This document shows positions 17,308 to 24,462 of a stretch of DNA of 46,828 nucleotides, piece by piece. The notes beneath the pieces are model-generated. The model was not told the DNA's origin, did not search any database, and worked only from the letters and a program-made list of their open reading frames with translations. A program made the translations under genes and the position numbers. The stretch's first letter is position 1, and every line of letters begins with the position of its first letter. Origin of the DNA: Chitinispirillales bacterium (GTDB lineage Bacteria; Fibrobacterota; Chitinivibrionia; Chitinivibrionales; Chitinispirillaceae); the NCBI GenBank assembly GCA_031286265.1, contig JAITUP010000159.1, positions 1 through 46,828 on the forward strand, read 5' to 3'.

Positions 17308-17733
17308 TAATTTATTTGAAAAAGTAGCGTGAGCTTGTTTTTCAGCATTGTTAGGGCTTGAAGATCCCCAAAAGGCGCGGGGAATCCCCCTTGTGTCCCT
17401 CCCGTCTCCCCCTTTTCCACCAATCCGCTCGCTTTTTCAAGTTTCCCAGTTGATTTCATGTTTTTTTATTTTTATCTTTGGCATCAATCCATCAATAGTA
17501 AGGCTCCTTTATCCCCTCTGATTGTGTGAAAACAGGCGTTATTGTATGATCGAACAAGGACGGCAGGGCGTTTTTATCGACCATGCTCGACAAAAACGTC
17601 GGTTTCTCTTGCTTTGTCGACTACACATATATTATTTTATGTTTAATTAAGCGTCTGTGATTTTTTATTTGAATGGGCGTTTCTAAATTTAAACTTTGTC
17701 CGCTGGCCGGATGACTTAGTGTTGGAGGTTTTT
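17308..17733. other. Gene-free stretch with degenerate leader repeat P (copy 2) and a hairpin
   Basis: No convincing reading frame. 17383-17482 matches the 3' part of H-hairpin copy 3 and leader repeat P (CCACCAATCCGCTCGC, then ATTTCATG and ATCTTTGGC), but TATATT is missing after TTTGGC, so this copy is degenerate. 17569-17580 and 17587-17598 (CGTTTTTATCGA and TCGACAAAAACG) form a hairpin with one mismatch and a 6-base loop. Confidence 0.55.
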
Positions 17734-18945
17734 ATGATACCGAGAAATACGTATCTTCAAAAAATCGTTCCGTTTATCGATACGGATTTAGTAAAAATAT
17801 TCACCGGCATAAGGCGATGCGGCAAGAGTGTGATGCTTGATTTGATAAAGGACGCGTTGTCGGAAAGAGGGGTGAAGAAGAAGCAATTTGTGAGCATGAA
17901 TTTTGAAGATATTGAGACGGAAAGATATCGTGATTACCAAAAACTCCATGAACATATTTCCGCTAAAATAAATAAGATAGACGGAAAGGCATATTTGTTT
18001 TTGGATGAGATACAAGAAGTTGGCGCTTGGGAGAAGTGTGTAAATTCTCTTCGGGTAAAATTTGATTGCGATATCTATATTACAGGTTCAAACGCCAATC
18101 TGCTATCGGGTGAATTTGCCACTTATTTGGGCGGGAGGTATGTTGAAATTGTGATATATCCATTTTCTTTCGCGGAGTTCATCGAATTATATAGGAGCCA
18201 AAATGAAAGCGCGGATGTTGAAAAAATATTTAAAGAATATCTGCTTGTCGGCGGAATGCCGTATCTGAAAAATGTCGGCTTCAACTATGACGCAAGCGTG
18301 ATGTACTTGCAAGATTTATATAATTCTGTTGTTTTGAAGGATATTGTTCGGAGAAATCAGATACGTTCAATAGATTTATTTGAGCGGGTTATAAAGTATG
18401 TGATTGCAAACATCGGGACAACTTTTTCGGCAAGCGGAATATCGAACTATTTCAAGAGCGAAAAGCGTGATGTCGCGGTCGATACCATATTAAATCATCT
18501 GCGATACTCTGAAAACGCGCACCTTTTAAGTCGTGTCAGGCGTAAAGATATAGTTGGCAAAAAAACACTCGCGGTTAGTGAAAAGTATTACATCGCCGAC
18601 CACGGATTAAGAGAGGCTGTTATCGGTAAAAATCAGCAAAATATATCCCTGACCCTAGAAAATATCGTTTTTATGGAACTTAAGCGGCGGGGCTATAATG
18701 TATGTGTAGGGAAAATAAACGGCTTTGAAATAGATTTTATAGCGGAAAAAAACAATGCCTGCATATACGTCCAAGTTTGTTATCTGTTAGCCTCGAATCA
18801 AACAGTAGAGCGGGAATTTTCCGTTCTGGAAAAAATCAAAGACAACTATCCGAAGTTTGTAGTTTCGCTCGACGAATTTGACATGAGTCGAAACGGAATT
18901 AAACATCTGAACATACGTAAATTTCTGCTGGATAGTAATTGGTGA
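17734..18945 (+). CDS. AAA_14/DUF4143 ATPase
   Basis: 403 residues from ATG 17734 with GGAGG upstream. The N-terminal ATPase shows FTGIRRCGKSVML (Walker A), YLFLDEIQEVGAWEKCVNSL (Walker B and following helix) and ITGSNANLLSGE. The C-terminal DUF4143 part contains LENIVFMELKRRGYNVCVGK and GFEIDFIAEKNN, the nuclease-like fold at the end of these proteins. They are very common in Bacteroidota and Fibrobacterota, often single genes in mobile or defence regions; no biochemical role is established. It lies between the two ettA repeats and is AT-rich, in line with transfer. Confidence 0.9.
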   Translation: MIPRNTYLQKIVPFIDTDLVKIFTGIRRCGKSVMLDLIKDALSERGVKKKQFVSMNFEDIETERYRDYQKLHEHISAKINKIDGKAYLFLDEIQEVGAWEKCVNSLRVKFDCDIYITGSNANLLSGEFATYLGGRYVEIVIYPFSFAEFIELYRSQNESADVEKIFKEYLLVGGMPYLKNVGFNYDASVMYLQDLYNSVVLKDIVRRNQIRSIDLFERVIKYVIANIGTTFSASGISNYFKSEKRDVAVDTILNHLRYSENAHLLSRVRRKDIVGKKTLAVSEKYYIADHGLREAVIGKNQQNISLTLENIVFMELKRRGYNVCVGKINGFEIDFIAEKNNACIYVQVCYLLASNQTVEREFSVLEKIKDNYPKFVVSLDEFDMSRNGIKHLNIRKFLLDSNW

Positions 18946-18968
18946 AATAGTGGGCGTATGAAGTAATG

Positions 18969-19074
18969 GGAATGGATTTTCGCACTTTTCTCCGTTCCCG
19001 TTCGTTATCCTCAAAATTTTTCTCCGATTTCATGTTTTTTATTTTTATCTTTGGCGTATATTATATTTGTTATG
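18969..19074 (+). promoter_or_regulatory. Shared leader repeat P, copy 3
   Basis: Nearly the same as 16183-16290, starting GGAATGGATTTTCGC and ending TTTGGC-N6-TATATT (TATATT at 19062-19067). It stands before the VapB-like antitoxin gene. Confidence 0.7.
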
Positions 19075-19105
19075 TATTCGGGTTCTTTTTTATGGAGGTG
19101 TGATT

Positions 19106-19306
19106 ATGCCGGTACAATTTGATGTTGACGAGTCTTTACTTACTGATGCGATTAAAATCGGCGGTTTCAAGACGCGTGATGATGCGGTGAATGTGGCGCT
19201 TAAGGAGTTTATAGGGCTCAAAAAGCGTCAGGAAGCTATGGATTTATTGTGGCAAGTCGATTTTGACGAAGATTGGTCACCGCAGAAAGCGCGAGGAAAA
19301 GTGTGA
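19106..19306 (+). CDS. VapB-type (ribbon-helix-helix) antitoxin, orphan
   Basis: 66 residues from ATG 19106; GGAGG at 19094-19098 gives good spacing. The pattern VQFDVDESLLTDAIKIGGFK followed by TRDDAVNVALKEFI is the DNA-binding half of VapB-type antitoxins, and the tail DLLWQVDFDEDWSP is the toxin-wrapping part. Its toxin gene should begin at GTG 19303, overlapping the stop, but only remnants of it survive. The protein may still act as a repressor or neutralise related toxins (inference). Confidence 0.8.
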   Translation: MPVQFDVDESLLTDAIKIGGFKTRDDAVNVALKEFIGLKKRQEAMDLLWQVDFDEDWSPQKARGKV

Positions 19307-19405
19307 AATTTATCATTAAAAAATGATTGGGTGATATTTTCGGAAGATGCTGATTTCTTGAATTATCGAAAATATATACCAATCAAAATATACGTTGCAG
19401 GGTGA
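19303..19405 (+). pseudogene. Remnant of a PIN-like (DUF5615/VapC-type) toxin
   Basis: GTG 19303 overlaps the antitoxin stop and encodes VKFIIKK before a TGA, matching the usual toxin start (M-K-F-hydrophobic). From 19325, one frame over, 26 codons read DWVIFSEDADFLNYRKYIPI and then a hydrophobic end before TGA 19405. The D-W-V-I-x-S-x-D-A-D-F pattern is the C-terminal active-site part of PIN-like toxins. About 60 or more middle codons are missing, so a deletion has removed the toxin and left its two ends. The ettA-derived repeat A copy 2 starts 11 bases later. Confidence 0.65.
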
Positions 19406-19415
19406 TTTAGCAACG

Positions 19416-19536
19416 GATCAACCTCAACGTATAAAATATAAGCCGCTTCAACGGTAGTGAAGCAAGGAGATTTTAATATTAAAATTTATAAAAAAAATTA
19501 ACGTTTTTTTTAAAAAAATGCTTTTCATGTTGCCGG
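19416..19536 (+). repeat. Long direct repeat A, copy 2 (orphan 3' end of ettA)
   Basis: Duplicate of 14578-14698, including the last 42 bases of the ettA reading frame and its stop, but with no ettA in front of it. The first 62 bases are identical to copy 1. Confidence 0.92.
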
Positions 19537-19569
19537 TAATTTATATTGACGTTGATGTTAGGCTAATGA

Positions 19570-19905
19570 AGTTACGGCTTAATTGATTTTGCTGGCGGTT
19601 CATCGGTTGCCGGTACTCGGTTGAAAGCTCTGACCGGTTGGGAAACTCGGGACGACAACGCTACTCTTATTCCCGGTACTGATAATCACGGCTTTTCGGC
19701 TTTGCCCGGCGGCATCCACGTCACCGTCATTAGTACTTTCTGGGATGTCGGCATAGTCGGCAACTGGTGGAGCGCCACGGAGTTCGAGAACGCAACGACG
19801 ACTCAGGCTTGGAGCAGAAGCATGTACTCGATGGGGCACAACGTGGATAGGGGCGATCTGAACAAAAGCACTGGCTTATCGTTGCGTTGTGTTAGGGATG
19901 ATTGA
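19570..19905 (+). pseudogene. 5'-truncated FISUMP domain gene
   Basis: The frame opens after stops at 19564-19569 and reads GLIDFAGGSSVAGTRLKALTGWE through GTDNHGFSALPGG, NWWSATEFE and a closing LSLRCVRDD. This is the C-terminal third of a FISUMP domain and aligns with the intact protein at 20898 from its LINFVGGS onward. There is no in-frame ATG, signal peptide or N-terminal half. Sequence blocks such as GATAATCACGGCTTTTCGGC are almost identical to the intact gene while stretches between them differ. It lies directly behind the orphan ettA repeat and is followed by an S-element. It may be simple decay or a silent donor for recombination. Confidence 0.8.
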
Positions 19906-19917
19906 TGGAATATGAAT

Positions 19918-20060
19918 GTTTGACATTTTTGATATAGGCTTCCGCTTTGCCTTTCCACGGCCTCACCAATCGTGGAGGGCAGGGCGGAAATTATAAATAT
20001 AAACTAGAGGCAATCGCGTTGTCGGTATGAGTGTGCCGCTTTGTCGGTTGTTTCGTTCAG
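19918..20060 (+). repeat. S-element copy 2
   Basis: 3' flank of the truncated FISUMP frame. Hairpin 19941-19989 with stem CCACG/CGTGG and the loop CCTCACCAA flanked by a G-T pair, extended by GCC/GGC and CCGCTTTGCC/GGCAGGGCGG. The following AACTAGAGGCAATCG is also in copy 1. Similarity to copy 3 continues near GAGTACGGGTAGAGG. Confidence 0.75.
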
Positions 20061-20169
20061 AGAGGAGATGGTTTATGGAGTACGGGTAGAGGCTGGGAGA
20101 AGTTTTAGTGGCTTTTTTGTCGTCGATTTGAAAAAGTAGTTATGCGGGAAGCCGCAGAAGGAGGGTGGT

Positions 20170-20631
20170 GTGAACAACGGTAAAATAGTAGTAGCGCTTA
20201 AAGGTATTTCTAAAATTGGCAAAACGGAAACTTTGAAAAAATTGATAAAAATCCTTTTGGAATTGCCATCGGGTAATATATTATATCAATCTTCCGATAA
20301 ATATAAAGATGCCATTTTAATAATTAAAATAAAGGGGCTAATTATAGGTGTCATCACACAAGGAGATCCAGGCACAGAATTGGATAAAAAACTATATGAA
20401 ATGAAAAGTTTTAACTGTTCATTAATATTTTGTGCCAGCAGAACTCGCGGTGACACTATATCTGTGGTAAAAGATTTCTCTATAAAGCATAATTTTGGCC
20501 TAATATGGACCTCAACATATTATGCTGAAATTAAGGAAATTTATTATAACATAGATGGATTAAACGAATTAAAGGCAGAGCAGCTGTTGAAGTTGGGTCT
20601 TTCAATCTTAAATAAAAGAGAAATAGAGTGA
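20170..20631 (+). CDS. Small P-loop NTPase-like protein of unknown function
   Basis: 153 residues starting at GTG or TTG-type codon GTG 20170 with GGAGGG upstream. The N-terminus VVALKGISKIGKTETLKKLI is a Walker A-like loop (G-x4-GKT). A later stretch GLIIGVITQGDPGTELDKKL could be a Walker B/switch region and LIFCASRTRGDTISVV a further nucleotide-binding segment. I do not recognise a named family. The composition is AT-rich and it sits between two FISUMP loci, followed with overlap by two very small frames, which suggests a small accessory operon, possibly defensive (inference). Confidence 0.65.
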   Translation: MNNGKIVVALKGISKIGKTETLKKLIKILLELPSGNILYQSSDKYKDAILIIKIKGLIIGVITQGDPGTELDKKLYEMKSFNCSLIFCASRTRGDTISVVKDFSIKHNFGLIWTSTYYAEIKEIYYNIDGLNELKAEQLLKLGLSILNKREIE

Positions 20632-20702
20632 AAATAATTTACATCGCTGGCGCGATAATTCTTATTTTCGGGAAGATAGTTGTGATAAATGAAGCATATT
20701 AA
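20628..20702 (+). CDS. Possible 24-residue hydrophobic peptide
   Basis: GTG 20628 overlaps the preceding TGA as GTGA and encodes a peptide with one hydrophobic run (IIYIAGAIILIFGKIVVI). It could be a membrane peptide in the same operon. Too short to be sure that it is translated. Confidence 0.3.
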   Translation: MKIIYIAGAIILIFGKIVVINEAY

Positions 20703-20707
20703 GAAAG

Positions 20708-20854
20708 GTGATTAATTGGGAGGCAGCGGATATTCGTGAAAAAATTAAAGAATCGCATAGTGAAAACTACGAGGGCCTAGCTGTTTCTGTCCACGATGGT
20801 ATAAAAAAAATTAGAACTGTCTATGCGGATGGTACTATCTCAAAAACGCCGTAA
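20708..20854 (+). CDS. Possible 48-residue protein
   Basis: GTG 20708 is preceded by AGAAAG and the frame runs 48 codons, containing IREKIKESHSENYEGLAVSV and ending with RTVYADGTISKTP. The composition looks protein-like. It follows the P-loop gene and hydrophobic peptide closely, so it may be the third gene of that unit or the tail of a broken gene. No family recognised. Confidence 0.35.
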   Translation: MINWEAADIREKIKESHSENYEGLAVSVHDGIKKIRTVYADGTISKTP

Positions 20855-20897
20855 AAATTTACAAATATATCCTGTTTATCACGATGGAGGTTTTTGT

Positions 20898-22112
20898 ATG
20901 AAAAAAGCATTACTCTGCAAGCTAATCAACACGAAAAAGCGGCTATTTCTTTGTGTTACGGCCGCCGCATTACCCGCATTTTTGCTGTTTATAGCCTGTT
21001 CGGACAACTCCGATAACGGTTGGTCTCCGGGCGGCCACGAAGGCGGCGCCACGTATACTCTTTTGCTCCTCGCCGGTAGCGGCGCCGCTTCCGTGTCGCC
21101 ATCCGGCGCCAGTACACATAACGCCAACACCACCCCCACCATAACGACAACACCAATAAACGCGGAATGCACGTTTAACGGATGGACACCAGAGGCAGGG
21201 ATTATTAACCCGAACTCGGCAACTACTACCGTATTCATGGATCAGGACAGGTTGATGATTACCGCGAACTTCGACTGCCTCACCTACACAGTCACCTACG
21301 ATATCAACGGCGGCACGGGGACAACGCCCGCCGCGCAGACTGTCTATGCAGAAAACAGCGTAACGCTTGCGAGTGGTAACGGGTTTTCGAGGGACGGGTT
21401 TATATTTGGAGGGTGGAATACCAATTCAGACGGCGCGGGATTTAATCGCGACGCGAGGTCTTCGTTTACACCGACAAACGACATTACACTGTTTGCGAGA
21501 TGGAATAGTGGCGGCTCATTCATTGATCCAAGGGACGGACAGAGCTATAACTGGGTGAGAATAGGTATGCAGGTTTGGATGGCTGAAAATTTGAACTTTC
21601 AAATCGGCAGTTCTTGGTGTTATGATAATGATGATAGTAATTGTCAAAAATATGGGCGGCTTTATGATTGGTCTACAGCTATGGACTTTCCTTCAACTTG
21701 TAACCTTACTTCTTGCGCTTTTCAAGTTCAATCTCCTCATCGTGGTATTTGTCCTGTTGGCTGGCATGTTCCTAGTGAGGCTGAGTGGATTACTTTGATT
21801 AATTTTGTTGGTGGTTCAACGGTGGCAGGTGCGCAGTTGAGGACCACAACAGGTTGGGAACCTCATGAGAACGGTGATTTTATTTCTGGTACAGATAATC
21901 ACGGCTTTTCGGCATTGCCCGGCGGCAGTGGTGGTGTTGGCGGTCACTTCATGCGTATCGGCACAAGCGCCGAATGGTGGAGCGCTACGGTGGACGCTAC
22001 GTATGGCGACGGCGCGCGGCATATGGACATGAGGTCGGCCAACAGTCGCGCTAACACAACCTTGAGAGGTAAGGTCCACATGTCCTCGTTGCGTTGTTTG
22101 AGGAGTGATTGA
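20898..22112 (+). CDS. FISUMP-domain lipoprotein with beta-repeat N-terminal part
   Basis: 404 residues from ATG 20898, with GGAGG eight bases upstream. A lipoprotein signal peptide ends at LLFIAC near residue 35. Residues about 50-130 and 130-205 are two bacterial beta-repeat modules (TYTLLLLAGSGAA...TANF, then TYTVTYDINGGTGTT ... TLFARWN, the latter of Listeria-Bacteroides repeat type). Residues about 210-404 are a FISUMP domain: DGQSYNWVRIGMQVWMAENL, WCYDNDDSNCQKYGRLYDW, CPVGWHVPSEAEW, HGFSALPGG, EWWSAT and the final SLRCLRSD. The family is secreted or surface-bound and of unknown role. An S-element follows the stop. Fragments of related genes nearby suggest active recombination. Confidence 0.88.
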   Translation: MKKALLCKLINTKKRLFLCVTAAALPAFLLFIACSDNSDNGWSPGGHEGGATYTLLLLAGSGAASVSPSGASTHNANTTPTITTTPINAECTFNGWTPEAGIINPNSATTTVFMDQDRLMITANFDCLTYTVTYDINGGTGTTPAAQTVYAENSVTLASGNGFSRDGFIFGGWNTNSDGAGFNRDARSSFTPTNDITLFARWNSGGSFIDPRDGQSYNWVRIGMQVWMAENLNFQIGSSWCYDNDDSNCQKYGRLYDWSTAMDFPSTCNLTSCAFQVQSPHRGICPVGWHVPSEAEWITLINFVGGSTVAGAQLRTTTGWEPHENGDFISGTDNHGFSALPGGSGGVGGHFMRIGTSAEWWSATVDATYGDGARHMDMRSANSRANTTLRGKVHMSSLRCLRSD

Positions 22113-22120
22113 TGTAGTAT

Positions 22121-22270
22121 GAATATTTGACATTTTTGATACAGGTTTCCGTTTTGCCTTTCTTACAATCTCACCAATTGTGAAGGGGCAGGGCGGAGAT
22201 ATGAGTACGGGTAGAGGTTGGGAGGTTTTTAGTGGTTTTCTGTCGTCGGCTCATGAGAGTCGTTATGCGG
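22121..22270 (+). repeat. S-element copy 3
   Basis: 3' flank of the intact FISUMP gene. Stem TTACAA/TTGTGA (22163-22168, 22178-22183) around loop TCTCACCAA, extended by GCC/GGC and CCGTTTTGCC/GGCAGGGCGG. Two stem pairs differ from copy 1 on both sides at once. Similarity to copy 2 continues through GAGTACGGGTAGAGG and TTTTCTGTCGTCGG. Confidence 0.75.
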
Positions 22271-22345
22271 GAAATGTTTTGTGAGTATGGGGGCGATATA
22301 TCACTCCTAAATCTAAACAATGTAATCCTATACATGGAGGGAAAA

Positions 22346-23362
22346 ATGAGACCGAATCTTTTCGAAATTTCAACCAAAGAATTGTCTCAAGACGGTTTTT
22401 TCACATGGTTACTACGATGGGCCGATCCTGAAAATAAAATACATGACCAGCTATTGAATGAGTGTGGAGTTGATTTTGTCAAGCTTTTGATAAAAGAAGG
22501 ATGTGGTGATAATATAGAAATAAATGGAATCAATGCTAAACGCCAACAGGATAATATAGATATTTCGGTTGAGGTAAATAAGGATTACTTTATAATAATT
22601 GAGGACAAAACATATACGCGTGATCACCCAGGAAAATTAAGGAAATATATAAAAAAAGCTTCGGAACAGTGTGAGAATGATAACAGGAAATTGGTCTGCA
22701 TCTATCTAAAAACAGGAGCTGAAGCCAGATCCTCGTTAAAAGTTGTTGAGAAAACTGGTTTTAAAGTAGTGGGGCGTTCTAAGTTGATAGAATTTTTCAA
22801 GAAACATAACAATATTTCTAATAACATTTATACAGATTTCGTTGATAAAATCAACAATCTTGAAAAGGCAGAAAAAGCATTTGAAACAACAGCGATAGCA
22901 AGCTGGGATCGGGATTGTTGGACAGGCTTTTATCATTTTCTAGACACAAATATGAAAAATGATTGCGGCTGGAGCTATGAAAACAATCCTGCCGGCGGTT
23001 CATTATGTTTTTATTGGAATTTTTTTAAATTGGAAGAGGAATATAAATTGTATCTTCAAATTGAACACGCTAAAGGCAAGAGTGGAAAATTATCTTTTAG
23101 AATTTGTGACGTCCATGATAAATTGAAACGCAAGGATGTAAGAACTAGATACTCCGATATAGTACTCGAAAAAGCAGAAAGAAACAAAATGGAAATTGCT
23201 AAACCTTCTCGCTTTGGTAATGGAAACAGCATGAATGTAGCAATAGTAAAAACTGAAGATTGGTTGGGAAACAATGATGAAACTATAAACAAGGAGAATG
23301 TAATAAAGAAATTAAAACAATACGAAGAATTTTTAAGTGAGTGTATAAAAGAAATCGCTTAA
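22346..23362 (+). CDS. PD-(D/E)XK nuclease superfamily protein (PDDEXK_4 type)
   Basis: 338 residues from ATG 22346, with GGAGGG upstream. The opening MRPNLFEISTKELSQDGFF followed by TWLLRWAD is the hallmark of the PDDEXK_4 family. The nuclease core follows: QQDNIDISVEV, then YFIIIEDKTYTRDHPGKL, giving Asp, Glu-Asp-Lys and a trailing helix, then KLVCIYLKTG. The C-terminal half is variable and contains YWNFFKLEEEYKLYLQIEHA. These proteins are abundant in accessory regions of Bacteroidota-type genomes and are presumed to be restriction or defence nucleases; no specific reaction is known. AT-rich relative to the neighbours. Confidence 0.88.
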   Translation: MRPNLFEISTKELSQDGFFTWLLRWADPENKIHDQLLNECGVDFVKLLIKEGCGDNIEINGINAKRQQDNIDISVEVNKDYFIIIEDKTYTRDHPGKLRKYIKKASEQCENDNRKLVCIYLKTGAEARSSLKVVEKTGFKVVGRSKLIEFFKKHNNISNNIYTDFVDKINNLEKAEKAFETTAIASWDRDCWTGFYHFLDTNMKNDCGWSYENNPAGGSLCFYWNFFKLEEEYKLYLQIEHAKGKSGKLSFRICDVHDKLKRKDVRTRYSDIVLEKAERNKMEIAKPSRFGNGNSMNVAIVKTEDWLGNNDETINKENVIKKLKQYEEFLSECIKEIA

Positions 23363-23464
23363 AATTTAGAATAAACTTCAGTTAGGTGTTTTGGTATAAA
23401 AAGGTGACAAAGATGGGTGCGTATGGTCTTTTTTGGCTCAAAAACAGACTCGCCTAAACAGCTC

Positions 23465-23494
23465 GGGAGGGGAGATCTCACGGTCTTCCCTCCC
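23465..23494. repeat. H-hairpin copy 3
   Basis: GGGAGGGGAGA (23465-23475) pairs with TCTTCCCTCCC (23484-23494) with one G-T pair, around a loop containing CTCACGG. It lies about 100 bases after the PDDEXK_4 gene and abuts leader repeat P copy 4. Confidence 0.65.
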
Positions 23495-23500
23495 GTCTTC

Positions 23501-23590
23501 CCCTTTCCACCAATCCGCTCGCCTTTTCAAGCTTCCCTGCTGATTCCATGTTTTTTCATTTTTTATCTTTGGCGGATAGTATATTGTGTT
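23501..23590 (+). promoter_or_regulatory. Shared leader repeat P, copy 4
   Basis: Matches 17411-17482 (CCACCAATCCGCTCGC, then TTCAAG) and the ATGTTTTTT...ATCTTTGGC part of the other copies. TTTGGC-N6-TATATT with TATATT at 23580-23585; the HicB gene begins 38 bases later. Confidence 0.7.
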
Positions 23591-23622
23591 GAGACCATAC
23601 AAATATTATATAAGGGGTATTT

Positions 23623-23850
23623 GTGAACTTTGATATTGAATTTGAGCAGGAGGTTGACGGTCGCTGGATAGCTGAAATACCTGAGATTCCTGGTGTGCTC
23701 GCATACGGAGTGACTCCGTTGCAGGCTGGTGCGTGGGCCAAGGCTTTGGCTTTGCGTGTTTTGGCGGAGCGTATGGAAAACGAATGCTCGATTCCTGGCA
23801 TTAATTCGATAGCGTTTGTGAGCCATTATGAGCCGATGGCCGTCAATTAA
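23623..23850 (+). CDS. hicB: HicB-type antitoxin, orphan
   Basis: 75 residues starting at GTG 23623 with AAGGGG upstream. FDIEFEQEVDGRWIAEIPEIPGV followed by AYGVTPLQAGAWAKALALRVL is the partly degraded RNase-H-like fold of HicB antitoxins. It should bind HicA, but the overlapping hicA frame is truncated. It may retain a regulatory function. The gene follows the shared leader repeat P copy 4, like the UPF0175 and VapB genes upstream. Confidence 0.85.
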   Translation: MNFDIEFEQEVDGRWIAEIPEIPGVLAYGVTPLQAGAWAKALALRVLAERMENECSIPGINSIAFVSHYEPMAVN

Positions 23851-23890
23851 GGCTAGCCGTTTATTAACGGCATTGTTAAGACACTCCATT
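23828..23890 (+). pseudogene. N-terminal remnant of a HicA toxin gene
   Basis: ATG 23828 overlaps the hicB end in the usual antitoxin-toxin arrangement and encodes MSRWPSIKASRLLTALLRHS, which matches the start of HicA toxins (P-x-x-K-A-x-x-L-L-x-A-L). After about 21 codons the similarity stops and the frame runs into the sequence before the cold-shock gene; the double-stranded-RNA-binding-like core with the catalytic His (GSH motif) is absent. Confidence 0.65.
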
Positions 23891-23947
23891 TTCTACGATT
23901 TTGTATTCAGAAGCCCTCCTCCACTCAACGATGCAGCAACTGTCTTA

Positions 23948-23990
23948 ACAAAAAAAGGGGCGGGTCCTAAGACCTGCCCCTTCTTTTTCC
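23948..23990 (-). terminator. Rho-independent terminator of the cold-shock gene
   Basis: Reverse strand GGGGCAGGTC / GACCCGCCCC with a 4-base loop followed by a run of T (the A8 at 23949-23956 on the + strand). On the + strand the same stem is followed by TTCTTTTT, so it may act in both directions. Confidence 0.9.
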
Positions 23991-24010
23991 CCTCTACCTA
24001 TGTATTTATA

Positions 24011-24214
24011 TTACATTGGTTGAACGTTCTGAGCGTTGGGCCCCTTAGCGCCGTCAACAACCTCAAACTGTACTTTCTGCCCCTCGTCGAGCTTCCTAAA
24101 GCCCTGAGTCTGGATGGCGGAAAAATGCACGAACACGTCACGGGAACCGTCGTCGGGTGAAATGAAACCGAAACCTTTGGCTTCATTAAACCACTTTACA
24201 ACACCTGTAGGCAT
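24011..24214 (-). CDS. Cold-shock protein (CspA family)
   Basis: 67-residue OB-fold RNA chaperone. [15 protein letters not shown] is RNP1-containing, [14 protein letters not shown] carries RNP2, and the end [16 protein letters not shown] is standard. It binds single-stranded RNA and DNA and melts mRNA structure, often on cold shock or in stationary phase. A good promoter lies about 75 bases upstream, giving a leader of roughly 67 bases, and a strong terminator follows the stop, so it is monocistronic. Confidence 0.96.
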   Translation of the reverse strand: MPTGVVKWFNEAKGFGFISPDDGSRDVFVHFSAIQTQGFRKLDEGQKVQFEVVDGAKGPNAQNVQPM

Positions 24215-24287
24215 ACAACAAAACCTCGTTTGAAAAATGAAACATCCCGGGAGTTGCCCCCCGGATTACAACTACAACCACGGTAAT

Positions 24288-24316
24288 AAGATAATATCTG
24301 CCGTAGCGGAATGCAA
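24288..24316 (-). promoter_or_regulatory. Promoter of the cold-shock gene
   Basis: Reverse strand TTGCAT (24316-24311) and TATCTT (24293-24288) are 17 bases apart, about 74 bases upstream of the ATG. The leader between them and the gene includes CCGGGGGGCAACTCCCGGG-like pairing near 24247-24263. Confidence 0.55.
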
Positions 24317-24462
24317 GAAAAATCTTTGTAAAATATTTTATTTTAAAAAATAAAAAAAATGTATATGAGGCAGAAGGCGTTTATTATGTTTATATTAGGG
24401 TAGTGTATCAATCAGGGGTGTGGTCGGAGGCGGCCGCTCTCGCAAAAACAGGGGTATCCAAA

